DNA of 64,000 bases from Pseudoalteromonas luteoviolacea NCIMB 1944 (GTDB lineage Bacteria > Pseudomonadota > Gammaproteobacteria > Enterobacterales > Alteromonadaceae): the NCBI RefSeq assembly GCF_001625565.1, contig NZ_AUXS01000032.1, positions 186,001 to 250,000 on the forward strand, given 5' to 3'. The notes under the pieces were generated by a model. The model saw nothing but the letters and a program-made list of their open reading frames with translations, had not been told where the DNA came from and made no database searches. Below are positions 26,673 through 34,990 of this stretch, piece after piece; the stretch's first letter is position 1; every line of letters starts with the position of its first letter. The position numbers and the translations under genes are program-made.

Positions 26673-29600
26673 CTATAAATCCAACTCATTTAACGCATTC
26701 ATAACACGCTTAGCTGAAATTGGATAAGGTGTACCTAAGGTTTGAGCGAACAATGACACTCTTAGTTCCTGTATCATCCAAAAAATATGCGTCAAACCAT
26801 CTGGTGTTGGCATTCCCTTGGCAACTTTCTTACACTTTTGAGCATACAACTCAGATACCTTATCTAACTCTAGTACGCATAAGCGATCTCGGTTAGGGTC
26901 TACAGGTAATTTTTCTAATCGTTTTTCTATTGCCCTGAGATAACGCAATAAATCTGGCATTTTGTCTGCACCATGCCCACTGACAAATCCCTTAAATATG
27001 AGCGATTCTAATTGAGATTTGATATCGCCATGAGCTGTGATCATGGTTAAATCTACCCTGCCTTTCATTCGCTTGTTGACACTATGTGCAATACTTAATA
27101 CCTGTTCAACCTGTGATGCTATTTCAACGACTTTGTCACCCAGTTCACCGCGAATAAACTCTTTTGCGGTTTCAAACTCAGCCTCATCTCGGATGGCTTC
27201 AAACTGTCTCAATAGACTGTCTACACCTGCAGCTGTGCAATCAGCAATAAGATCATGGATCTTACCAAAAGGATTGAAATATAAGCCTAGCTTCGCTTTA
27301 TTTGGCAAGTGCTGTTGTAAATACTTCACCGGAGATGGAATATTTAACAATACTAACCGTCGCAAGCCCAGTTGATGCGCTTGCGCAGCTTTTTCTGGGT
27401 GGTCAAACAGTGTGATGGCTGTGCTGTCTTTTTTATCAACTAAAGCAGGGAAAGCCTTAATCTCATATCCACCTTGTGTTTTGGTATACTCTTGGGGTAG
27501 CTCACCAAAAACCCACTCTGTTAAGTTTTCTTGCTCAATTCCCTTTTCTGCAACTTTAGAGAGAGTTTGTGACACTTTGCCTTGTAATTGCTCTTTCAAT
27601 GCGTCGAGATCAAATCCATGGGCAATCACTTTTCCACTGTCATCAACCACTTCAAATTGCATTTTCAGGTGTGTTTCAAGTGACGCTGTATCCCAATCAT
27701 CTTGTGAAACTTTAACACCAGTCATTCGCAATAGTCGCGTCGCGAGCGACTCTAATAGAGAGCCTTGCAACGGCTCTATAGAGGCCAATACAGCATCTGC
27801 ATAATTTGGCGCCGGTACGAAGTTTCTTCTCAGCGTTTTTGGTAAGCTTTTAATCAGCGCGCAAATTAAGTCATGTCTCAATGCCGGAATATGCCAATCA
27901 AAGCCTTCGTTTTGTACTTGATTCAATAGAGCTAAAGGGACATTGACAGTCACACCATCTACCGATTTACCTGGCTCAAAATGATAGCTCAGAGGAAGGA
28001 TCAAATTGCCTTGCTGCCACATATCTGGGTAATCAAAAGCTGTTACTTTATCAGCACCATGCTGCATTAGAGACTCTCGGTTCATGTGCAAAACTCGTTT
28101 GTCACTTTGCTTTTTGAACCAATGATTAAATGCAGCGCGGTTGTTTACATCACTAGGAATACGCTCGTCGTAAAACTCAAACATGGTTTGCTCATCAACC
28201 AAGATATCTCGACGCCTAGCTTTGTTTTCTAATGATTGGATCTCTTCTACAAGAGATTGATTATATTCCAAAAACTGCGCTTTTTGACCAAGCTGTTGGC
28301 CTATTAAGGCCTCTTTAATGAAAAGCTCTCGGCTCATCACTGGATCAATTTGGCTATAGACCGTGCGCTTTCTCGAAATAATGGTTAAGCCATATAAAGT
28401 TTGCTGTTCAAACGCGATAACCGCACCCTGTTTCTTTTCCCAGTGTGGTTCACTATAGCTGCGCTTTACCAAATGTTGCGCGAGTGGCGCAACCCAAGCC
28501 AAATCAATCTTGGCATTGATCCGGGCATACAGCTTGCTGGTTTCAACGAGTTCTGCAGACATCAACCATTTTGGACTCTTTTTGAATAAAGCAGAGCCTG
28601 GGAAAATATGAAATAAGCTATTTCGTGCCCCTTTATAATGCTGTTTCTCGTCTTTCATGCCAATATGACTGAGCATGCCACTTAGCAAAGATTGATGAAT
28701 AGCCTCAAAACTCGCTTCATTTCCCGACCCTTTATAGTCCATTTCATCACAGACTGTTTTGAGCTGATAAACAATGTCTTGCCACTCTCGAATACGCATG
28801 TAGGCTAAAAAATCTTTCTGACATTGCTTTCTAAACTGACTTCGAGAAAGCGCCTCTTGCTGCTCCTCTAGGTACTGCCAAAGATTCAAAAATGCCATAA
28901 AGTCTGAATTTGGATCTTCAAATCTACCGTGTTTTTCATCGGCAGCCCCCCGTTTTTCCTGCGGCCTCTCTCGTGGATCTTGGATAGACAAAGCCGCTGC
29001 TATAACAATCACTTCATTTAGCGCACCTTGATCGACTGATGCCATCACCATTTTTGCCAAGCGAGGATCAATTGGTAAACGGCTGAGCTTGCGACCCGAT
29101 TGTGTTAACTTTGCGTTCTCACGGCGCGAAGCCGCCTGCACAGCGCCAAGCTCTTCAAGTAATGCCATACCGTCTTTGATATTTCGGCTATCGGGTGCTT
29201 GCACAAAAGGAAACTTTGCAATGTCACCTAACCCCAGAGCCAACATCTGAAGAATAACGGAAGCGAGATTCGTTCTCAGAATTTCTGGATCGGTAAACTC
29301 TGGTCGAGATACAAAATCCTCCTCAGAGTACAGTCGTATACAAATACCTGCGGCGACACGTCCACAGCGCCCCATTCTTTGGTTTGCACTTGCTTGGGAA
29401 ACCGCTTCAATCGGCAGTCGCTGCACTTTGGTGCGATAGCTGTAGCGACTTATTCGTGCGGTACCTGGGTCAATTACATACCGGATCCCAGGCACTGTTA
29501 ACGACGTTTCTGCAACGTTGGTTGCAAGCACAATTCGGCGATGGCTATGAGGGGCAAATATACGGTTTTGTTCAGCATTAGATAAACGTGCAAACAAAGG

Positions 29601-30554
29601 TAAAATTTCAACCCCTTTTAAATTGCGTTTTGCCAGCGCATCGGCTGTATCTCGGATCTCTCGCTCGCCATTCATAAATATTAATATATCACCCGATCCA
29701 GCTTCGCACAGTTCATCAACTGCATCGAAAATGCCTTGAAGTTGATCGTTTTCTGCTTCGCTTTGATCGCCTGAAACATCAATTACGGGACGATAACGTA
29801 CTTCAACAGGGAAAGTCCTCCCCGATACTTCAATGATTGGGGCATTATTAAAGTGCTTAGAAAAACGTTCTGGATCTATGGTTGCTGAAGTAATTATGAC
29901 TTTAAGATCGGGCCTTTTTGGCAATAGGTTTTTCAAATAACCAAGAATGAAATCAATATTTAAACTACGTTCGTGCGCTTCGTCAATGATGATGGTGTCA
30001 TATTGGTTTAGGAATCTATCTTGCTGAATTTCAGCAAGCAAAATACCGTCAGTCATCAACTTTACGTAACTTTTATCGGATACTTGGTCGCTAAACCTGA
30101 TTTTAAAACCAACTTCCTCACCGAGCTCACAGCCAACCTCTTCGGCTATGCGGTTAGCAACGCTTCGAGCTGCAAGACGGCGCGGTTGAGTATGTCCAAT
30201 ATACCCATCAATACCACGACCTAGCTCTAAACAAATTTTGGGGAGCTGAGTCGTTTTGCCTGATCCTGTTTCACCAGCGACGATCACCACTTGATTTTCA
30301 GCAATCGCTTTCTTAATGTCTTCTTTTTTCTGGCTTACAGGTAATGACTCTGGGTAGGTTACCTCCGGCAACCCTTCTTGGCGTTGTATTTTTAATTGTT
30401 GGCTACGTGCAATGGATTCGCCGATCTGAGCAACTACTTTTTGCTGCTTTTTTTCATCGGCTATTTTTTTAACACCTTGCAGACGTTTTTTAAATAGAAA
30501 CTGATCCTTCTTTAAACAGAAAGGAATATCTGAATATAACGACTTTAAGTCCAC
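26673..30554 (-). CDS. hrpA: ATP-dependent RNA helicase HrpA (DEAH family)
   Basis: This protein of about 1293 residues (E. coli 1300) has Walker A GETGSGKT, the DEAH box (IIIDEAHERS), the SAT motif (ITSATIDPERF), motif VI QRMGRCGR, an OB-fold region and the long HrpA-specific C-terminal part ending LRVSLFAQTLGTPYPIS. HrpA rescues stalled or collided ribosomes. No ATG lies at the N-terminus: the frame opens at a TTG (30599), and a GTG at 30554 is preceded by AAGG at 9 nt. I prefer the GTG. Residue alignment to E. coli HrpA supports either. Confidence 0.95.
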   Translation of the reverse strand: MDLKSLYSDIPFCLKKDQFLFKKRLQGVKKIADEKKQQKVVAQIGESIARSQQLKIQRQEGLPEVTYPESLPVSQKKEDIKKAIAENQVVIVAGETGSGKTTQLPKICLELGRGIDGYIGHTQPRRLAARSVANRIAEEVGCELGEEVGFKIRFSDQVSDKSYVKLMTDGILLAEIQQDRFLNQYDTIIIDEAHERSLNIDFILGYLKNLLPKRPDLKVIITSATIDPERFSKHFNNAPIIEVSGRTFPVEVRYRPVIDVSGDQSEAENDQLQGIFDAVDELCEAGSGDILIFMNGEREIRDTADALAKRNLKGVEILPLFARLSNAEQNRIFAPHSHRRIVLATNVAETSLTVPGIRYVIDPGTARISRYSYRTKVQRLPIEAVSQASANQRMGRCGRVAAGICIRLYSEEDFVSRPEFTDPEILRTNLASVILQMLALGLGDIAKFPFVQAPDSRNIKDGMALLEELGAVQAASRRENAKLTQSGRKLSRLPIDPRLAKMVMASVDQGALNEVIVIAAALSIQDPRERPQEKRGAADEKHGRFEDPNSDFMAFLNLWQYLEEQQEALSRSQFRKQCQKDFLAYMRIREWQDIVYQLKTVCDEMDYKGSGNEASFEAIHQSLLSGMLSHIGMKDEKQHYKGARNSLFHIFPGSALFKKSPKWLMSAELVETSKLYARINAKIDLAWVAPLAQHLVKRSYSEPHWEKKQGAVIAFEQQTLYGLTIISRKRTVYSQIDPVMSRELFIKEALIGQQLGQKAQFLEYNQSLVEEIQSLENKARRRDILVDEQTMFEFYDERIPSDVNNRAAFNHWFKKQSDKRVLHMNRESLMQHGADKVTAFDYPDMWQQGNLILPLSYHFEPGKSVDGVTVNVPLALLNQVQNEGFDWHIPALRHDLICALIKSLPKTLRRNFVPAPNYADAVLASIEPLQGSLLESLATRLLRMTGVKVSQDDWDTASLETHLKMQFEVVDDSGKVIAHGFDLDALKEQLQGKVSQTLSKVAEKGIEQENLTEWVFGELPQEYTKTQGGYEIKAFPALVDKKDSTAITLFDHPEKAAQAHQLGLRRLVLLNIPSPVKYLQQHLPNKAKLGLYFNPFGKIHDLIADCTAAGVDSLLRQFEAIRDEAEFETAKEFIRGELGDKVVEIASQVEQVLSIAHSVNKRMKGRVDLTMITAHGDIKSQLESLIFKGFVSGHGADKMPDLLRYLRAIEKRLEKLPVDPNRDRLCVLELDKVSELYAQKCKKVAKGMPTPDGLTHIFWMIQELRVSLFAQTLGTPYPISAKRVMNALNELDL

Positions 30555-30633
30555 TACACGACACCTTGAAAATTCCAAAATCGCCGCGTAGTCTATCAAA
30601 CCCTAAGGGTTCTACCCAAATAAAAACAGACTT

Positions 30634-31062
30634 TTAGACAAATCTGTTCCCAGATTCATAGGTATCGTGTAAATGTTTATCGAATGCGAGTAAAACATGA
30701 GCACGAGTTATCACGCCCATTAACCTGCCATCTTCGTCACAAACTGGGTATAGCTTAGGTTTATCGTTCGACATTTTATCCGCAATTTGCAAGATACTAT
30801 CATCTGGACTCACACACACTGGCGCGGTATTCATAACGTCTGACACAATGCTATGGGACTCATTTTGATAGGTCGCTTCCAACATTTTTTTAATACAGTC
30901 TTGCTCAGACAAAAAGCCAATTACTTTATGATGCTCATCTAACACTGGACCGCCAGACTGCCCGCTTTGTAAAAGCTTTTCAACCGCCATTTCTACACGC
31001 ATATCTGAACTAAAGGTTACGGGTCTGTGATTTAGATAATCTGCTACTTTAACTGATTGCAT
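30634..31062 (-). CDS. Tandem CBS-domain protein
   Basis: This 142-residue soluble protein is made of two CBS motifs (about 1-58 and 68-130), which bind adenosine nucleotides as regulatory modules. The sequence VMNTAPVCVSPDDSILQIAD marks the start of the second domain. No catalytic domain is fused. It is transcribed ahead of hrpA on the same strand with a 79-bp gap; co-transcription is possible. Its partner is unknown. Confidence 0.88.
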   Translation of the reverse strand: MQSVKVADYLNHRPVTFSSDMRVEMAVEKLLQSGQSGGPVLDEHHKVIGFLSEQDCIKKMLEATYQNESHSIVSDVMNTAPVCVSPDDSILQIADKMSNDKPKLYPVCDEDGRLMGVITRAHVLLAFDKHLHDTYESGNRFV

Positions 31063-31077
31063 TGTTTATTCCCCCAA

Positions 31078-31113
31078 ATAAAATGCCAGCCATTATTATA
31101 ATAGTAGCTGGCA
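31078..31113 (-). terminator. Intrinsic terminator after the isoaspartyl peptidase
   Basis: On the minus strand TGCCAGC and GCTGGCA (31107-31113 and 31084-31090) form a 7-bp stem with a 16-nt AT-rich loop, followed by TTTTATTT. It lies 36 bp past the stop at 31150 and upstream of the CBS gene. Confidence 0.7.
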
Positions 31114-31149
31114 CTGAAAAATTTGCCTAAGAATCAACAATTGCTAACA

Positions 31150-32181
31150 TTATTTAAAAATTCCCACATAAGTTGGCGAGTGGCTAGACTTACTTGCTCT
31201 ATACATCCCTTTAGTGTTAAACGGCATACTGACATTACCTTTTTTATCAACAATGATGACACCGCCAGTACCACCTGCTTTATACATGGGCCCGAAAATC
31301 ACCTCTTTGCCAGCTTTGTCTATTGATTTATTTTGATATGAAACCCGTGCGCAGATATCCGCCGCGACATTGTATCGAATAAAATACTCACCATGGCCGG
31401 TTGCGGAAACAGCACAAGAAGCGTTATCAGCAAATGTACCAGCTCCTATGATGGGTGAATCGCCAATGCGACCGTAGCGCTTTGCAGTCATACCGCCAGT
31501 TGAGGTTCCCGCAGCTAAGTTGCCGTTTTTATCTAGGGCGACCGCGCCCACAGTACCCATTTTAAAGGCTTGCGGCAATGCATTGTGCAAGGCTTGATAA
31601 TCCTTGGTGCCGCTTTCTTGCTGCTTGAGCTTTTCTTTGGCACGCTGTAACGCTTCACGTCGGTGAGGCGTATTAAAGTATTGTGAGTTAACCAGTTCTA
31701 GGCCTTGCTGTTTTGCAAAAGTTTCAGCTCCCTCGCCACTGAGCATAACATGCACGGAGTTATCCATGATCTCACGCGCCAAGTTGATTGGGTTTTTAAC
31801 GTGCTTTACACCGGAAACAGCGCCTGCTTGGCGATTCTTTCCATCCATAATGGATGCATCGAGTTCGTGATGACCGTCATAGGTATAAACAGCGCCTTTA
31901 CCAGCATTAAAAAAGGGAGAGTCTTCTAAAATATTGATAGCTCGAGTAATGGCATCCAAACTATCGCCCCCCTGATTAAGCACCTGATACCCCGCCTCAA
32001 CAGCTTCTTTTAATTTTGCTCGATAAGCCTGTTCTTGTTCTGTCGTAAAGCGACTTCTCTCAATTGTGCCTGCCCCGCCATGGATAGCAATGGCAATTGG
32101 ACTAGCTGATTGCGTTTGTGCTTTAGCATGTATAGAGGTCATTAATGAAAGGGCGGCGGCTAGAACGGTTAACGTGCGCAT
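31150..32181 (-). CDS. Isoaspartyl peptidase / L-asparaginase, Ntn-hydrolase, exported
   Basis: This 343-residue protein has a signal peptide (to about AKA, residue 21) and the plant-type asparaginase fold: IHGGAG near residue 35, FNAGKGAV near 91, and the autoprocessing site MGT-VGAVALDK where Thr210 becomes the N-terminal nucleophile of the beta chain. GTSTGG follows at 225-230. It cleaves isoaspartyl dipeptides and asparagine. Export suggests peptide or asparagine scavenging in the periplasm or outside. AAGGAA precedes the ATG. Monocistronic. Confidence 0.92.
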   Translation of the reverse strand: MRTLTVLAAALSLMTSIHAKAQTQSASPIAIAIHGGAGTIERSRFTTEQEQAYRAKLKEAVEAGYQVLNQGGDSLDAITRAINILEDSPFFNAGKGAVYTYDGHHELDASIMDGKNRQAGAVSGVKHVKNPINLAREIMDNSVHVMLSGEGAETFAKQQGLELVNSQYFNTPHRREALQRAKEKLKQQESGTKDYQALHNALPQAFKMGTVGAVALDKNGNLAAGTSTGGMTAKRYGRIGDSPIIGAGTFADNASCAVSATGHGEYFIRYNVAADICARVSYQNKSIDKAGKEVIFGPMYKAGGTGGVIIVDKKGNVSMPFNTKGMYRASKSSHSPTYVGIFK

Positions 32182-32322
32182 TCTGTGTTCCTTATTGTTT
32201 TTCGTATTTACACATCACTTTATTTTGCAAGATAAACACAAGGAAGGAAGACTGCAACATTATGCGTTGGAAATGTACATTATATTGATAGGTTGATTTA
32301 GTGTGCGCTGCACTTTAAAACA

Positions 32323-32346
32323 AAAAAGCGCCATAAGGCGCTTTTT
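32323..32346. terminator. Bidirectional terminator after sapC
   Basis: AAAAAGCGCC-ATAA-GGCGCTTTTT: a 5-bp GC stem flanked by A and T runs, so it can terminate on both strands. It lies 20 bp past the sapC stop. Confidence 0.88.
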
Positions 32347-32365
32347 AGAATCAAAACATTTAAAA

Positions 32366-33076
32366 TTAAGCTTCTTGTGCTTGAGCTTTTAAACGAGCTA
32401 AACGTGCAACTTGGTGAGTTGACGTTAGGAAAGCAAAAATTGGTGCTAGGTAGCCACGCTTACGTAGCTCTAGGAAATCTTCGTCGCTTAGTTCATTTAG
32501 CTTACGCTCATCTACAAGGTAGATACCGTTGATGTCTTTCTTTTCACCAGCGATTTCAACTGTCAAAGTTTGTTGAACCAGTAGTTCTTTTTCAGCAAGG
32601 TACTGAGTGAATACTTCAGTAACACGTGCAAACTCAACGTAGTTTACTAGTGCTTCTTTACGGCGCGCTAGGTACTCAGTTTCTTTGCCATCAGCGAATA
32701 GCGCATTGCCTTCTTCTTCGCTTACAAGCGGGCTTGCTTCGTCAATAACGATACCAAACTGATCTTCTTCAGGGTGCTTTACTAGACCAAATGGGTAACG
32801 TGCTGCTGCAAGAGGTGCGAAACCAGCTTGCCATTGGTCATCTTTAACGTAAAGGTTTTCGCCTGGCTCTAAGCCAAATAGCGCAACAGCTTGAAACTTA
32901 CCCGACTCAGTGTTTTTAACAAACGCCATTGGGAACTCAGTCGCTACACGCGCAAACTCATGCGCAACAACTGGGATTAGGTGCTGTGATTTTAGAAATT
33001 CAACGTTGATGCCATTTTTAACTTTTAGGTTGGCATGCTTCTCGTTGTGTAAAGGCTGCACTTGTTGCTCCGCCAT
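32366..33076 (-). CDS. SapC family protein
   Basis: This 236-residue soluble protein has no signal peptide. The sequence FPMAFVKNTESGKFQAVALFGLEPGENLYV and the helical C-terminal ending are typical of the SapC family (named after Campylobacter S-layer protein genes). In Alteromonadales and Caulobacterales these genes often sit with TonB receptors and halogenase-like proteins, as here. The biochemical role is not established; association with outer-membrane receptor function is inferred from co-occurrence. GGAG precedes the ATG. Confidence 0.85.
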   Translation of the reverse strand: MAEQQVQPLHNEKHANLKVKNGINVEFLKSQHLIPVVAHEFARVATEFPMAFVKNTESGKFQAVALFGLEPGENLYVKDDQWQAGFAPLAAARYPFGLVKHPEEDQFGIVIDEASPLVSEEEGNALFADGKETEYLARRKEALVNYVEFARVTEVFTQYLAEKELLVQQTLTVEIAGEKKDINGIYLVDERKLNELSDEDFLELRKRGYLAPIFAFLTSTHQVARLARLKAQAQEA

Positions 33077-33415
33077 AATACTACTCCATTCAAATTCGTA
33101 TTTATTACTTTTAGTGGCCCTAAGGCTATAGGTTTTAGAAACAAAAGAAAAGAGTATTAAAGCTTTAATTTTGATTTATTAACAAAAAATTTTTGTTCAA
33201 CATTTCAGGTTGTGTAAAGCAGTGTCTGGGTATTAAAGAGAGTGTGTGAAAAACATGCTAACTTTGAGTGATTAACAGGCTATCATAGGGCCTTGTAAAG
33301 CTTTGGCAAGGAGACATGAAAAATACTGATAATGGCGTAAGCTATAAAAAAGTTGCAAAAACGCCTAATAAAACCATATGTCCTGAGAGGCCGCATGGGC
33401 CTCAGGCGGTTTGCT
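33077..33415. other. Intergenic region between the halogenase-like gene and sapC
   Basis: It holds the presumed sapC promoter and, at 33382-33406, an imperfect stem (CCTGAGAGGCC with GGGCCTCAGG) just past the halogenase stop. A 63-codon plus-strand frame at 33316-33507 with a good AAGGAG site also begins here but overlaps the halogenase gene antisense. No LacI-type operator is seen. Confidence 0.5.
33382..33406 (-). terminator. Probable terminator after the halogenase-like gene
   Basis: CCTGAGAGGCC and GGGCCTCAGG form a GC-rich imperfect stem 10 bp past the stop; on the minus strand it is followed by ACATATGGTTTTATT. The T-run is displaced, so strength is uncertain. Confidence 0.55.
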
Positions 33416-34936
33416 TTATTGTTTGGCCAACCCAAATTGATGGATTTTTTCAAGCAAAGACTTATTGTCAATTGCTAACTCTCTTGCCTGTTTTTGTTGA
33501 TATTTGATTGTGCCAATTACGTCAGACATTCTTCTAATTTCAGCTGGTGAAATGAGATTTGAATCGACACAAGTTGGATAAGACATGCCATATAATACAT
33601 ACAGATAGTTATCTATATCAAAAACGTCAAATTTACCACCAAAGTCATAATTTGTGGGCACTTTATATTTCCAAAGTTCCAATTTTTCCCGCAGTGAGTC
33701 AGGGATAGATTCAGGCGATCTATTGTCAAGCCAAAACTGACTATCACACCTATCAGAAATGCAATAATGAAGCTTAATAAAATCAATGACCTTGCTCCAC
33801 ATATTGGTCACTGTATTGTTAAAGTGTTTTGCTACAGTTTCAAAAGCCAAAGTGCTAGTTGGTAACGTATCTGCCAACATTTTAGCTGTCACGTCAAATA
33901 CCAATAACCCAGTTGCCTCCAAAGGCTCTACAAAACCTTGAGAAAGCCCTAGTGCTACACAGTTTTTGCTCCAAGCCTTACTTCTATACCCCACTTTCAT
34001 ATCAATATTGCGTACATTTAGACTGTCTAAATTAGTGCCAATATAGCTTTCTAGTTCGGCATATGCTTGTGTTTCAGTCGTATGGCTCGACGAGTACACA
34101 TGACCAATACCTTTGCGGCTGTATAAGCCAATATCCCAAATCCAGCCAGCGGTCTGTGCTGTTGAACGAGTATAAGAAGGGATTTGCTCATTGTCTGCGT
34201 ATGGAACTTGGACTGCGAGCGCTTTATCTGCAAACAACACATCGCCTTTTGCCACAAAAGGCGTTTTCATAGCAGTGCCAAGCAGTAGTGACTTAAATCC
34301 GGTGCAGTCAATATACAAATCGGCGGTTTCAACACCGGCGTCCGTCACCAAATGGGAAATCGCACCATCATTGTCTAAAGCGACTTCATCTAGTTCATTG
34401 TAGTGATGAACAACCCCCAAATTATTGATTGCATTCTTTTTTAGCAATTCTGAAAATGCGCCTGCATCGAGATGATAAGCATAGCTTGCGGCACCATCAA
34501 ATTGCGGTTGAGTGATTAACTTTGGTGCTAAATTATGATCGCAAAGTGTCGATTGAAACCCGACAAAATCGGCAAAGTGGATACCAGAATTGTCATTAAG
34601 CCATGCCGTCACTAGGCCTAATTCAGAACTAAAAAAATCAAATGGGTGATAATATCGGTGAGTCTTACCAGCTTGCGGGGCCATCCAATTCTCAAATGAG
34701 ATCCCCTGCTTGAAAGCAACATTACACTCTTTGATAAATTCGCCTTCATCAATACCAAAATATTCGAGCGTCTGTCTCATCATTGGGACCGTGCCTTCTC
34801 CAACACCTATGGTAGGAATATTTGCCGACTCAATTAATTTAACAACGGTTTCAGAACCTAAAAAACGCTTCCCCAGATGGTTGGCTGCTAACCAGCCTGC
34901 GGTGCCACCACCAACAATAACGATTTTTTTAATCAT
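33416..34936 (-). CDS. Flavin-dependent tryptophan-halogenase-like protein
   Basis: The ATG at 34934-34936 is used; a TTG four codons earlier is the longer reading. The 506-residue protein has the FAD-binding GGGTAGW (9-15), the halogenase lysine in AFKQG (Lys76), a WxWxI-type motif (WIWDIG, 265-270) and GFVEPLEATG (334-343) with the conserved glutamate region. These residues match flavin-dependent halogenases, but members beside TonB receptors and SapC have no proven halogenation substrate. It follows the TonB receptor gene after a 54-bp gap containing a terminator hairpin, so it is probably expressed by read-through. Confidence 0.88.
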   Translation of the reverse strand: MIKKIVIVGGGTAGWLAANHLGKRFLGSETVVKLIESANIPTIGVGEGTVPMMRQTLEYFGIDEGEFIKECNVAFKQGISFENWMAPQAGKTHRYYHPFDFFSSELGLVTAWLNDNSGIHFADFVGFQSTLCDHNLAPKLITQPQFDGAASYAYHLDAGAFSELLKKNAINNLGVVHHYNELDEVALDNDGAISHLVTDAGVETADLYIDCTGFKSLLLGTAMKTPFVAKGDVLFADKALAVQVPYADNEQIPSYTRSTAQTAGWIWDIGLYSRKGIGHVYSSSHTTETQAYAELESYIGTNLDSLNVRNIDMKVGYRSKAWSKNCVALGLSQGFVEPLEATGLLVFDVTAKMLADTLPTSTLAFETVAKHFNNTVTNMWSKVIDFIKLHYCISDRCDSQFWLDNRSPESIPDSLREKLELWKYKVPTNYDFGGKFDVFDIDNYLYVLYGMSYPTCVDSNLISPAEIRRMSDVIGTIKYQQKQARELAIDNKSLLEKIHQFGLAKQ

Positions 34937-34944
34937 AATAAATA

Positions 34945-34969
34945 CCAAAAAAGGAGCCGAAGCTCCTTA
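34945..34969 (-). terminator. UUCG-loop terminator/attenuator between TonB receptor and halogenase-like gene
   Basis: On the minus strand AAGGAGC-TTCG-GCTCCTT followed by TTTT: a 7-bp stem with the very stable UUCG tetraloop and a T-run. It ends only about 14 nt before the next start codon, so it separates receptor and halogenase expression. Confidence 0.82.
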
Positions 34970-34990
34970 TTTTCTAATAATTACTAGTTA

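Noticed and set aside
33316..33507. 63-codon plus-strand frame with an excellent AAGGAG ribosome-binding site
   Set aside because: Its second half overlaps the 3-prime end of the halogenase-like gene antisense and includes the terminator stem; the protein has no family resemblance. Expression cannot be excluded.
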